Translations under genes and position numbers: made by a program | Shown here: positions 43,844 through 56,300 of the stretch, piece by piece | Position numbering within the stretch: position 1 is the first letter of the stretch | Layout of the letters: every line of letters starts with the position of its first letter | The notes under the pieces: model-generated | What the model was told of the DNA's origin: nothing | Seen by the model: only the letters and a program-made list of their open reading frames with translations | Database searches by the model: none | Assembly: GCA_009363875.1 (NCBI GenBank) | Contig: CM018682.1 | Coordinates: 51,529,372-51,593,371, forward strand | From: Mikania micrantha | Lineage: Eukaryota > Streptophyta > Magnoliopsida > Asterales > Asteraceae | Direction of reading: 5' to 3' | Length of the DNA stretch: 64,000 nt

Positions 43844-46241
43844 AGCACAGACTGCAAAGGAACTATGGAATGCCTTGATTAAAGGATTTGAAGGAAATGA
43901 AGACATGCGAGAGAGTCGCAAGGATATGCTGAGACAGAGGTTCAACATGTTTAATCACATTAAGGGAGAGTCCCTTGAAGCACAACTGAATAGATTCACC
44001 CATTTGATGACCGAGATGACAAGTTCTGGAATTGTGATGACTAAGGGAGAAGTGAACAAGAAGCTTCTGAATTCACTACCTTACACTTGGAACTCAAACT
44101 GCACCACAATCAAAAGAACAAAGGATATGTACAAGACCTCTCTAAGTGAGCTGATCTCAATCATCAACTCCTATGACATGGATGATAAACAGAGAGCACT
44201 GAACCATGCCAGCTCAATGGGCATTGCACCCATGTCTGAAAACTCTACTCTTCTATCAGCTATCAATCTTCAAGCTTCAGGGGTGCAACACTATCAGCAT
44301 TCCTCATCTCAGTCAATTTCTTTTGAGACCGCATTCCTGTCATCTGGACAAGCCGGATCAGTGTCCAAGATCAATCCAGAAAGTGAAGAAAATCTGCTAC
44401 TGTTTAAAGGTTTTATGAATAGCTACAATGCATTCATAGCAGGAGAATTGGCACCTGCCAACCTAACTCAGGACAACTTAGAGCAGATAAATCCAGCTGA
44501 TGTTGAGGAAATGGATATCTCTTGATAGATGGCAATGGCTGTTTTTCGGGCAAAGAAGTTCATCAAGCGATATGGAGGGAATAGTTTTGGAAATAACCCG
44601 GGAAAGAAACTTGGATTTGACAAGTCAAAGCTGTGGTGCTACAACTGTGATCAACCAGGTCACTTTGCTAGAGAATGTAAGCAGCCTAAGACAGAAAAGG
44701 AAGGAGAAAAGAAGTCTGAAGAGAAAGCTGTGACTGCAGCTGCAGGAGGAAGTGCTAGCACGTCTAAAGCACTGGTAACTCAAGAGACTGAATCCTATGA
44801 TTGGAGTGATCAGGTGCAGGAACTGGAACTAACTCTGAGTCACGCCTTCATGGCTGAGGTGGATGACAAGCAAAAGGAGGTAACTGAAAATCTTTGCTCA
44901 ACCTCATGCATACATAAAGTGTTTAAGTACAGGTCACACAATGAATCATTAATCAAAGAAGTAACTAAACTTAAATATTTTAACTCTGAATTTCTTAAAA
45001 ATGAGGGAGTTTTTAAAAGAAAACTTGAAGCCGAGGGTCAGGATGTCGCAAGGCTAAAAGAACTTTTGAGTGACAAAGAGTCCAACTATCGTGATGCTAG
45101 ACGCAAAATCGATGAACTCACTTTGGAGTTGGACCAAGTCAAAACTCAACTTTCTAAAACCTCAGTAAAATGTGAAAAATTTGATTATTCAAGCAAAGTT
45201 TTGGAAAACATGGTAAGCATACAATACAGGGAAAAGAGGGGTAAAGGTCTTGGTTTTAATGAGTGTGAACCACCTTTTAACCATAATTACTCAAGCATGC
45301 CAAGGATCAACACATCAGTTGATGACTTGGAATTGGATTCTGACCGTGCTTGTGATTTTCCCACCAAACCTGTTATACTCACAATTGACCCTGTTATGAC
45401 TAATGATTCTGAGGTTTGTGCAGAAAAACTAAGTGTTACAGCTTCAGAGGAGAAGGAGGTAGAAAGAAGTGCTAGGAGGAGCACAGATTGTTCAACATCT
45501 ACAAGTCAATCATCTTTTGTTCCAATAACTGATTTTGTTGGAAAATTTGATGAAATTAACATTAAACCTAATGATATGTTAAAAAGTTTTCAGAAGACTT
45601 TTGCTATAAATCACGTCTCACAATCAACTTCCTCTCCTTTGACGAAGCAGGCAGCACTGGCTCATTCCACAGTTATCAAGGAGGAAGGTTCACAATTAAA
45701 TCCTAATTGTGAACCTTATGTTCCAACTGGATCCTTGGAACAAGTTTCTTCAAACTTATCCTCTGGCCAAAGTAACTATGATGTAAAGCCCTTTGACCCA
45801 ATTGAATTACACCAGAAAGTCTGCTGCTTTGCATGTGGGAAACCAAGCCATATTGCTCGACACTGTCTGCACCGACCTACTGAGTTCTTCTATGGGAAGA
45901 ATCAGAAGGTCACACCTAAGGCTAAAATGGTTAACAAACATGTGAGGACTGTTCCATCCTCCAAGCCTAATGTAACCTCTCAAAAGGGGACTCAGACTCG
46001 GACTCCTTCCATTGCCAAAAGGGAAAAGAAATCAAACCAAACTCAATCTGGTTTTCATAACCAAACTCCAAGAATTTTTAAAACTAAGATAAAACCAGTT
46101 GACCATGGCAGTGGAAGCAAGTCAAAATACATTGAAAACAAATCAGATAGACCCAAGAACAGATCCAAACCCAGAAACAAAGTCTATGTAATTTGCAAAG
46201 TACCTAAGTCGCTTATGATTTGGGTACCGGTCTCTCATTAA
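43844..46241 (+). pseudogene. gag: copia gag, N-terminally truncated and split by two stops
   Basis: The first part (about 43844-44522) is a copia gag core: AKELWNALIKGFEGNEDM, then LEAQLNRFTHLMTEM and LLNSLPYTW. The usual start and N-terminal region are missing; leader sequence runs straight into mid-gag near 43840, indicating a deletion. TGA and TAG stand side by side at 44523-44528. The same frame then continues to 46241: nucleocapsid CCHC (CYNCDQPGHFAREC, about 44637), a long helical segment (44900-45180), Ser-rich linkers, a second CCHC-like motif (CFACGKPSHIARHC, about 45830) and a basic tail ending IWVPVSH. Very long gag with a coiled coil fits Sirevirus-type elements. Confidence 0.85.
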
Positions 46242-46245
46242 TTGA

Positions 46246-48294
46246 TTGTATGTGATGCAGGGACGACCAAGCAAGCTTAAAAATGTTTGGTATGTTGACA
46301 GTGGTTGCTCTTGGCATATGACTGGGGATTTCTCTCAGTTACACGAGGTCACACCTTTTAATGGCGAATATGTCTCGTTTGCTGGAGACAAGGGAGGAAA
46401 GATAAGCATGAAGGGCACGGTGACAAATGGAACTCTTAGTTTTGAAGATGTTTATTATGTTGAAGAACTCAATCACAGTCTGTTAAGTGTTTCTCAGATA
46501 TGTGACAAAAGTTTTTCAACTCATTTCACAAACAAGGAGTGTCTTATTCTGAAGCCTGGCTTTGTAGTGCCTGAGAAGTGGATTCTGATGAGAACTCCAA
46601 GAATAAACAATGCCTACATTATCAACATGAACTCAGACTCATTCACAGAGAACACTTGTTTGTTCTCAAAGGCATCGGAGCATGATTGTCTGTTATGGCA
46701 TCGACGACTGGGTCATGTAAACCTTAAGAATTTGAACAGACTCGCTAAGGGAGATCACGTCATCGGTTTGCCTTCTAAACATTTCTCCACTATTGAGAAG
46801 TGCATCGCTTGTGCCAAGGGGAAGCAACACAAGAGACCCCACAAGCCTAAATTGTTCAATTCTATCTCTTCAGTTCTTCAACTTCTTCATATGGATCTCT
46901 TCGGACCAGTCAACGTAATGAGTATCGGGAAGAAGTCATATTGTCTTGTCGTGACGGATGACTATTCGAGATTTACTTGGGTGTTCTTTCTTGCCAAGAA
47001 GGATGAAACACCTAAAATCCTGAAGAAGTTTATTACCTTGATCGAAAATCAAAAGAATCTAAAAGTCAAGGTAATTAGGACTGATAATGGCATTGAATTT
47101 AGAAATCAGACTCTTATAGACTTCTGCGATGAGAAAGGAATTGCTAGACAGCACAGTGCAGCCAGAACGCCTCAGCAAAATGGAGTTGCTGAAAGGAGGA
47201 ACAGAACGCTTATTGAAGCTGCACGAACAATGCTGTCTGAATCCAAATTGCCAATTTTCTTCTGGGCCGAAGCCGTTAACACCGCTTGCTATGTTCAAAA
47301 TAGAGCACTTTTGAACAAGCGCCATCATAAAACTCCCTATGAGATTCTTTTCAATCAGAAGCCCAAAGTTTGTCACTTTAAGTCGTTTGGATGTCCTTGT
47401 ACTCTTCTTCATACAGAGCCTAACCACAAGTTTGATGATAAGGCGGATGAGTGTTACTTTGTAGGTTATTCGTCCGAGAAGGCAGCCTACAAAGTTTATA
47501 ACAAGAAGACTCGGATGATCGTGGAATCATATTATATTGATTGGCAAGAGATGAACTCTACTGATGCCGGTTCTGGTCCAAACTGGCTGTTTGAGTATGA
47601 TTCCACCTTCAGGCCTTTCAACACTACCTCCGAGAGCGCAGGAGCATCTGAGCAAGCTGATGATTTCTACAAGGATGATGATATCGACTATAGGGTTGAC
47701 TATGTTCCTTGTGATCCAAAGCTTCTGTCAGTTGATCTTCCAGGCATGTATACCCGAGCTCCTCCAGATCAGCCCACTCCGATACATGAAGTTCTTCCAT
47801 CAGAACCAGACACTTCTCAGTCTGTTCAGCCGCTTCTAGAAACAGATCAAGTGTCGTCCTCCTCTCATCAAACCTTTGATAATCCACTGTTCTCAGATAA
47901 CATTCCTGAAGAACACTGTGTGGATCAAGGAGCTACAACAAATGAAGCTGCTCCTACTGATGTTCTATCTTCCTCAAATGACAATCAGCTGACACACCTC
48001 AGCAATCTACTTGACAACTTAGCTGTGGAAGAAGTGCCTACTCTTAACATCAATAAGGATCATTCTGTGGAAAACATCATTGGACCTCTTTCAGAAGGAG
48101 TTCTCACCCGGAGCCGGTCAATTCCAGCTCAGAATGTCTTGCATGAAAGCACTCTTTCACGAAGCCAATCAGGTCCAATTAATTCTTGTTTATACTCATG
48201 TTTCATTTCGCAGGTTGAGCCCAAGAATGTCAAGATGGCTCTCAAGGAATCTAGCTGGGTTGAGGCGATGCAGGAGGAGCTGATGCAGTTTTAG
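46246..48294 (+). pseudogene. pol: copia pol, part 1: protease and integrase
   Basis: Frame +1 relative to gag, 682 residues. Protease: WYVDSGCSWHMTG (active-site DSG, aa about 18-20). GAG-pre-integrase zinc domain: LLWHRRLGHVNLKNL...CIACAKGKQ. Integrase core with D in HMDLFGPV, D in RTDNGIEF and E in NGVAERRNRTLIEAARTML. C-terminal domain FGCPCTLLH...FVGYS, then a variable Ser/Pro/Glu-rich region leading to the RT. The TAG at 48292-48294 sits in the conserved EAMQEEL...KLKVW junction to RT, so it is a nonsense mutation within a formerly continuous pol. Confidence 0.92.
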
Positions 48295-49145
48295 AAACTT
48301 AAAGTATGGAATCTGGTTCCCCTGCCCAAAGGAAAACTGCCAATAGGAACCAGATGGGTTTTCAGAAACAAAATAGATGACTCAGGAGTCATTATCAGAA
48401 ACAAGGCACAATTGGTAGTTCAGGGCTTCTATCAACAGGAAGGGATAGATTATGAAAAAGTCTTTCCACCAGTCGCAAGACTTGAAGCCATACGGATTTT
48501 CTTGGCCTATGCCTCCTATACGAACTTTACGGTGTATCAGATGGATGTAAAGACCGCTTTTCTGTATGGTAAGGTTAAAGAAGAAATCTTTGTGTGCCAA
48601 CCCCCAGGCTTTGAAGATTCTCAGTTTCCTGACCATGTCTACAAGTTAGACAAAGCTCTCAATGGTCTTTATCAAGCACCGCGAGCGTGGTATGCTACAC
48701 TCACTGATCACCTGCTTGCAAATGGATATACCCATGGAGCCATTGATCAGACTTTGTTCGTTCGCAAGGATAAGGATGATTTGATTATCGTCCAAATCTA
48801 CGTGGATGACATTATATTTGGCTCCACAAGCTTGGCGTTGTGCAAGGAATTTGAGGGGGTAATGAAGAAAAAGTTTGAAATGAGTGCGATGGGAGAAATG
48901 ACCTTCTTTCTGGGTCTGAAGGTGAAGCAAGATTCAAAGGGTGTGCTGATTCACCAAGGAAAGGATGTCACAGATATTCTGACCAAGTTCAAAATGATGG
49001 AATCAAAGCCGGCATCCACTCCCATGGCTGCTCGTCCTGTCTTAACTTCGGATTTGGATGGTGAAGATGTTGATCAACACCTCTATCGCTCGATGATTGG
49101 TTCCCTGATGTATCTGTCTGCTCGTCGTCCAGATCATGTTTTCAG
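48295..49145 (+). pseudogene. pol: copia pol, part 2: reverse transcriptase
   Basis: Same frame as the integrase part. KVWNLVPLPKGKLPIGTRWVF opens the RT. Then KAQLVVQGFYQQEGIDYEKVF, VYQMDVKTAFLYG (first catalytic Asp), LNGLYQAPRAWY, catalytic YVDD at 48799-48810, and SMIGSLMYLSARRPD. Frame changes near 49140, after which the conserved sequence continues in the next frame. All key RT motifs are present. Confidence 0.92.
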
Positions 49146-49670
49146 TTTGTCAGTGTGTCAGATATCTGGCAAATCCGAAGGCATCTCACCTTATAGCTGT
49201 CAAGAGAATCTTTCGGTATCTTGTCGAGAAGCCTCGTCTTGGTCTTTGGTACCCAAAGAACTCTGAGTTTCGTTTATTTGCATACTCAGACAGTGACTTT
49301 GGTGGATGTAACCTGGACAGGAAGTCAACCACCGGCGGGTGTCAGTACCTGGGAGATCGCCTTGTCTCTTGGCAATGCAAGAAACAAACGACCGTATCCA
49401 CATCTACTGCGGAAGCCGAATATGTTGCTGCTTCCAGTTGCTGCTCTCAGATTATCTGGATGCAACAAGAACTCCTTGATTACGGTTTGAACTTTCTTGA
49501 CTCTCCTATTTATTGTGATAATGAAGGCGCCCTACATATCGTCAAGAATCCGATACAACACTCCAAAACTAAACATATTGACATCCGGATTCATTTCATC
49601 CGTGACTGTTTTGAACGAAAACTAATTCATCTTGAAAAAGTCAACACAGATGATAATCTAGCGGACCTTT
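49136..49670 (+). pseudogene. pol: copia pol, part 3: RNase H, cut by the gypsy insertion
   Basis: Continues from the RT after a frameshift: VRYLANPKASHLIAVKRIFRYL, then RNase H with YSDSDFGGCNLDRKSTTGG, STSTAEAEYVAASSC, YCDNEGALHIVKNP and HIDIRIHFIRD. The reading frame is interrupted inside NTDDNLADL at 49670 by the gypsy element. Its last residues resume at 63355-63425. Confidence 0.92.
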
Positions 49671-50264
49671 TGTCACACCCCTGCGCCGCGTGCGGAATCC
49701 ACGGCGCGGTGACGTATGATCAGTTGAATCATGCACAAGTATTGAATAAGAACAACCACAATGGATTACTACATTTCATAATGTTTAGACAGTTGTTTAG
49801 TAACAGACAATCTATCTACCAAAAGAAAGACAACTACAGACCCAAAATATAGTTTACAAAATAAGACTCCAAACAAGACAATTAAACATTTAGGATTTAG
49901 TGTGTTTCTAATCCATCCTAGCATGTTTCTTCATCTTGTTCTATCTTAGTAAGGTCTCCTTAGTTGTCTCTGAGAATGTCTTAAACCTGATTACCTGAAA
50001 CACGTGAAAAGTAACTGTCAACTACAGACGTAGTTGGTGAGAACAATAGGTTTAAGCATTTGTAAACATGAGTTTATGATATAAGGCATAGGTAAGTTAA
50101 AGCATCATAAGATTCACACGGATGAGCTGCAACCCAAACTAACATCAAGTAAGAAAATGAGTGTAAACAGTCCAATCACTGTTCGCACGAAAGCCAACAT
50201 ATAATATCAAGTCCCAAAACACGTTTGGAGTTAGATAATACATCAGCAGTTTTGATAACCATAT

Positions 50265-50400
50265 GACACCAGACCTGCAGTTGGCTTTTAAAAGCAAATT
50301 TAAAAGCCAACTCCATCCTGGATAAGAAAACAATGACACCAGACCTACAGTTAGCTTTTAAAACAAATTTAAAAGCTAACTCCATCCTGGATAAGAAACA
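50265..50400. repeat. Duplicated hairpin unit in the LTR (also at 60259-60394)
   Basis: Two 70-bp direct units, each with a perfect 13-bp inverted repeat. Unit 1: GTTGGCTTTTAAA, loop AGCAAA, TTTAAAAGCCAAC (50280-50311). Unit 2: GTTAGCTTTTAAA, loop ACAAA, TTTAAAAGCTAAC (50350-50380). The stems differ at one position, and both arms changed so pairing is kept. Confidence 0.85.
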
Positions 50401-51849
50401 ATGTATCCGCTTTCCCTTGTTGTGATCACCCAGTACTAACGCTAATGAATGTGATACTTGATGCTTTTACAAGTTTGTTTACAACAATAGACACCATGTT
50501 CTGAATCTTACTTTAACCGGATGTGTTAATGCCTTATTTGATAACATGAATTGAAAAGCCTGGATTTAATTCCACGAATTAAATCCTTTGTTTTGAATAC
50601 CCTGAAATGAACCACTTGATTTGAATACCATAATGTGAACGACTTGATTTGAATACCATGATGTGATGACCTTGTGTAATAACAAGGTTTATAACAAAAG
50701 AGTTTGTAAAATCCTTTATCTAAAAGTGTTTATCCTTCATAAATACATTTGAGTAAATCAGTTACAAAACAGTTCAAAGATCCCTTATAAAACCTTTTTA
50801 ATGAAAAGAGTTTAGTAATTGACAAGTAATTTAAAACAGTTGACAATTTCCTTAAGCAATTGATGAATCCCTTGGATTCGTCAGATGAACCTGTAATGTT
50901 TATGAAATACACATAACTTGTGTAATGAAACAAGATTGAAATAGCGGTTTTGATCACGTGTTCCACCCCAAAACAGTTATAAAACAGTAAAAGAGGGGCT
51001 AGAGTTCTCACCTGTCTGCAGTAGACTCTGAACTAAACAGTTAGCAAGTAGCAAACAGGACTTCTAATTGTTTCCTATAACATTGTAATCATACATAAGA
51101 TATAGGATTTATAATTGTATAAACTTTGATTCATTGATTGACTTGTGTTCTCTTGAGATTGATTATCACATGATAACTTGTTGTCACGACTATGATTGTT
51201 GTGAAAACTTGAAAGTTATGATTTGAATCACTTGATTGATCATGGGTCCAAGAAACGAATATGAAGTGATCCTTTGCATAAACCTTATGCATAAAATGAT
51301 AAATGTGTTGAGAATTTGATAACCATTGATTACTATGATTTGTAAAAAGATGTTCCAATTGTTTTAAGTCATGTGATTGTGACTTGATCCCATTATTAGT
51401 TTAAGTTGCAACTTAACCCAAACTAAGATCAAATTACAATCGCTTTGAGTGGTGGCCTACAATGGGCCTTAAGCCCATAATTATGATAATAGGCTTAAAT
51501 GGAGGTCCATGGGCCACTTAAGTTACTAATGGGCCAATTGAGTATGGTATTGGGCCAAGTGAATGTAATGTTGGCCCAATAACTTGTATATAGGCTTTGT
51601 AACATGCCAAAGACAATATCAACCCGATTTCAGACTTAGTGGGCCTAATGAGTTTGGATTGAGCCTAAAGGATTTGAGTTGGACCAACCAATGTTTATGC
51701 AAACCATGTAAAGTTCCAAGGTGTTATTGGGCCAATTGAAGGTCTAATGAACCAACTTAACTCCCTTGGGCTTGGTTTATGTCTATGGGCCGAATTGTTA
51801 AGGAATTTGGGCCGGTTGAAACTTGTTTGGGCCGAAGTTGTTTATGGAT

Positions 51850-52310
51850 CACCACTTGGGCAGCGAACCTTTGGAGTTTAGGGCCCAGGTTCGGCCGAGA
51901 GAACCAAAAATGGTTCGGCTAACATGATACGAGGGTGTTCAAAGGTTCGGCCCAGATATCTCACATGGTTCGGCTAAGCCTCCAACGAACCATGCAAGGT
52001 TCGTTTGAGTTAGTTACTGAAATGAAGGTTCGTCTAGCATCAACTGATTCATAAAGGTTCGTGGGAAAGCCTAGGGTTCGGGACAAGTTCATGCATGCAT
52101 GTAAGGTTCGCCGTAGGTTTCACTGTTGCATGATGGTTCGTGAGCTACTTAACGAAGCATGCAGGTTCGCAGGGCCTTCAAGGTTCGTTCATTGGCCCGG
52201 GAAGTTCCCCCAAAGGTTCGGCTAAAGAGTCACGAACCAATAGGGTTCGGGAAAACCTTCACAAGATTTGCCACTGCTGAGAAAGGTTCGCCCGTAATCC
52301 CATCCAGCGA
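51850..52310 (-). repeat. CGAACC array in the young LTR (plus strand GGTTCG; also at 61844-62304)
   Basis: About twenty irregularly spaced GGTTCG motifs on the plus strand, including GGTTCGGCCGAGAGAACC. In the element's sense direction they read CGAACC, the same polarity as in LTRs A and C. Confidence 0.85.
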
Positions 52311-52712
52311 ACCTGTCACCTGCAATCATCTTCATTGTCTAATATCTGGTTCTAGGCCTTGATCTAAGTGTATACAACCTCAGAGAAGGTCGCTAAAGGT
52401 GCGAAATCAGAATGTGATGAATTATCCGGCCGGTTATCGGGTTTTAAGCAAAACACACACAAAACCCTATTTTCCGAAACTTCAAGCTTCATTACCTCGA
52501 GATTGGCTGGATGAATCTGCGAAAATCTTGTACTTCCGTGTAGAGAATGTCGAGGGCTTCGCGTGGACACCGAGAACACCCAAATCCGTTGAGTAACGAG
52601 TGAGATACGATCGTTTAAAGTGGGTTTTCTAGAGAGAGAAAGGCTTGAACGAAAATCTAGAGAGAGAAGTGGTGGTTGGGGAATTAAATGAAGAATTAAG
52701 TCTTGTTCAAGG

Positions 52713-52721
52713 CTTTTATAG
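52713..52721 (-). promoter_or_regulatory. TATA box of the young LTR (second copy 62707-62715)
   Basis: ctataaaag on the minus strand, about 640 bp into the LTR. Downstream is an A/T-rich start region, then a ctctctctctagattt leader. It implies a U3 of about 0.65 kb and an R-U5 of about 3 kb. Confidence 0.65.
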
Positions 52722-53355
52722 TCCGGGTGGTGTTCGGGTTCGTTTCGGTCGCTCGGCTCGCGTTTCCGGAACGTAACGCGTATTTTACGCGAATTTAAAA
52801 ATAAAAGAGTTGTTAAACCCATTTAAATGATGAGTTTCAAAATTGTAAAAATATAAAATAATTAAAATAATTATTTTTACTCCTCGTGTGTTGCCGGATC
52901 GTTAAACATTCACAATTACGTGTATACCCGCAATCGCGTACGTTTTCCGATCGTATTAAAAATTTAAAGTCGTTTAATCATAATTATAAGTTCAACATTC
53001 GTATCATTATGGATCGTCACCCATAACTATACTCAGTCTCGCTTACGTATTACGATTTTTGTTGAATTAATTGTCATAATATTCGTCTTAACACTACGCA
53101 CCAACACTATCCTGTTACACCGAACGCAGTATATGTATAGGGCTCACTCTCGCTGCCCACCACTGTTTCGATATAACACAATACTGTTCTTGCCTAGTGA
53201 ACTCGACTGTAAATAAATAATACATACTTGTTAAATGATAAAGATTCTAACACACAAGCACATAATGACACATGATTCACATTGACTGACTGAACATGGA
53301 TACACACTGTTCTAACACTGTTCACTACTACATGACTAAATGTACAAATGTTACA

Positions 53356-53388
53356 GTCTCCCCTAGTTAAGGGAATTTCGTCCCGAAA
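53356..53388 (-). promoter_or_regulatory. Polypurine tract of the young chromovirus
   Basis: On the minus strand the pol end is followed by aatttcgggacgaaatt, then aactaggggagac directly before the LTR start TGTAACA. The same aggggagac-TGTAACA junction precedes LTR A at 12066. Confidence 0.75.
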
Positions 53389-56300
53389 TTAACTAGCCGA
53401 AGATACTGTAAAAAGATGAGGGTACTTAAGCTTCATCTGGTCTTCACGTTCCCAGGTGAACTCAGCACCGCGCTTGCCCTCCCATCGCACTTTCACGATC
53501 GGGATACGGCTGCGTTTAAGTTTCTTGACCCCATGATCCATGATCTCAACTGGACGTTCAATGAATTGCATGTTGTTCTGAATCTGTATGTCTTCCAGTG
53601 GAATCTGAACATCATGATCCGCTAAGCATTTCTTGAGATTTGATACATGAAAAGTATCATGAACATTGCTTAGCTCCACTGGGAGTTTGAGTTTGTAGGC
53701 TACGGGACCAATCTGTTCCAGGATCTCAAAAGGTCCAACGTACCTTGGTGCAAGTTTCCCTTTCTTCCCGAATCGGACAACGCCTTTCCAGGGAGAAACT
53801 TTGAGTAAGACTCGGTCACCGACTTGAAACTCAAGCGGTTTCCTACGTCGATCAGCATAACTCTTCTGCCGATCTCGTGCGGCCTTTAGCCGTGACTGAA
53901 TGATTGTGATCTTGTTTGATGTTTCCTGAATGAGTTCTGGTCCTACGACCTGTGAGTCACCAATCTCGGTCCAACAGACCGGTGATCGGCACTTTCTAAC
54001 ATATAGAGCTTCGAATGGTGCACATTGAATGCTCGTATGATAGCTATTGTTATATGAAAACTCAATGAGTGGGAGATGAGTGTCCCAACTTCCACCGAAG
54101 TCAATGACACAAGAACGAAGCATGTCTTCAAGTGTTTGGATAGTCCTTTCGCTTTGGCCGTCGGTTTGAGGATGATACGCCGTGCTAAGATTAACACGCG
54201 TTCCCAAAGCCTTTTGCAATGATTGCCAAAAGCGAGAAGTAAAACGACTATCACGGTCAGATATGATTGATGTTGGATTACCATGACGTGCAATGATTTC
54301 GTTGATGTACAATGTGGATAACTTCTCCATCTTGTAATCCTCTCGGATCGGGAGAAAATGAGCAGATTTGGTGAGTCGATCAACGATCACCCAAATCGAA
54401 TCGAAACCTCGTGGAGTTCTCGGCAACTTTGTTATGAAATCCATGGAAATTTGCTCCCATTTCCATTGAGGAATTTCAGGTTGCTGTAGAAGTCCCGAAG
54501 GCTTTTGATGTTCTGCTTTGACCTTTGAACATGTAAGACACTTTCCCACGTACAGTGCTATGTCTTTCTTCATTCCCGGCCACCAGTAAGATGTCCTCAA
54601 GTCTTGATACATCTTATCGGCTCCAGGATGAACTGAGTATCGCGACTTATGAGCCTCATCACAGATGAGTGTGCGCAATTCTTCAGACTTTGGAATCCAA
54701 ATGCGGCCGTTGAGATATAACACCCCATCAGATCGAGGTTCTAGTTTCTTCTCAATGCCACAATCCAAATCTGTCTTGAGTTGATTGTCTGTTACTACTT
54801 GTTGTTGTGCAATACGAATCAAGTCTTTCAAGTTTGGCTGTGTGTTGATCTCCATGGCTCTTACACGAATTGGTTTGACTGGTTCCTTGCGACTAAGAGC
54901 ATCCGCCACCACATTGGCTTTACCCGGATGGTAACGAATCTCACAGTCGTAATCAGTCAGAAGCTCAACCCAACGCCGTTGTCTCATGTTGAGTTCTTTC
55001 TGATTGAGAATGTGTTGCAGGCTCTTGTGGTCTGTATAGATGACACATTTAGTACCGTACAGGTAGTGTCTCCAAATCTTCAATGCAAAGACCACAGCCC
55101 CTAACTCAAGGTCATGAGTAGTGTAATTCTTCTCGTGAACCTTAAGTTGTCTTGAAGCATAAGCAATGACCTTGTCCCGTTGCATAAGTACACAACCGAG
55201 ACCAAGGTTTGAAGCATCACAGTAGACAATGAAATCATCACTGCCTTCTGGAAGACTAAGGATAGGGGAGTTGCATAACTTCTGTTTAAGAAGTTGAAAT
55301 GCATCTTCCTGTTTCTGTCCCCATATAAACGCTTGACTTTTCTGAGTCAAAGTGGTAAGTGGCAAGGCTATCTTAGAGAAGTTTGCAATGAATCTTCTGT
55401 AATAACCTGCCAAACCCAGAAATGAGCGAATCTCTGTTGGAGTAGATGGGGTAGTCCAGTTCTTAATCGCCTCAATCTTCGCTGGATCTACATGTATCCC
55501 ATCTTTGTTTATGACATGTCCTAAGAAGTGAACTTCCTTTAGCCAAAATTCACACTTTGAGAATTTAGCATAGAGTTGTTCAGCTCTTAGTAACTCTAAG
55601 ACTTTCCTCAAATGATCCTCGTGCTCTTGTTCCGACTTGGAATAAATCAGTATATCATCAATAAAGACAATAACAAACTGATCCAAGTAAGGCCTGCAGA
55701 CTCGATTCATCAAGTCCATGAACACTGCGGGTGCATTGGTTAGCCCAAATGGCATAACCACAAACTCATAGTGTCCATATCGAGTCCTAAATGCAGTCTT
55801 TGGTATATCCTCATCATTTACTCTTAACTGATGATACCCGGATCGCAAATCAATCTTAGAGAAGCAAGTTGCTCCCTGTAATTGATCAAACAGATCATCG
55901 ATCCTGGGCAGAGGATATCTATTCTTGATTGTCAACTTGTTCAGCTCACGATAGTCTATGCACATACGAAATGATCCGTCTTTCTTTTTGACAAAGAGAA
56001 CCGGAGCTCCCCATGGAGAGAAACTCGGTCTTATGAAACCTTTGTCTAAAAGTTCTTGAAGCTGACTAGACAGTTCTTGCATCTCAGACGGTGCTAATCG
56101 ATATGGTGACTTCGCCACTGGATTTGCTCCAGGGACGAGATCAATTCTAAACTCCACTTGTCGGACTGGTGGTAGTCCAGGCAAGTCTTCTGGAAATACG
56201 TCTGGATAATCTCTAATAACTGGAACATCTCCAACTGCTTTCTTTTCAGGTTTCTTTTCCACTACATGAGCTAGGAAAGCATAATATTTCTTCTTCAAAT

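Larger units (their letters stand above)
49671..53355 (-). repeat. Left (3') LTR of the young chromovirus
   Basis: Plus-strand ends tgtcacacccc...aaatgttaca. Contains, from left: two hairpin repeats (50265-50400), TGGGCC motifs (51450-51840), a GGTTCG array (51850-52300), a TATA box in minus orientation (52713-52721), CG-rich U3 and a tatagggctcactctcgctg module (about 53130). ORFs such as 52364-52822 are not supported as genes. Confidence 0.95.

Noticed and set aside
50145..50385. Short repeated ORFs (SYPGWSW type) in the LTRs
   Set aside because: They are read through the duplicated hairpin repeats and are not supported as genes.
52364..52822. 152-residue ORF conserved in both LTRs (and at 62358-62816)
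   Set aside because: Its conservation only reflects the recent duplication of the two LTRs. It runs antisense-like through U3 promoter and leader sequence and shows no domain.
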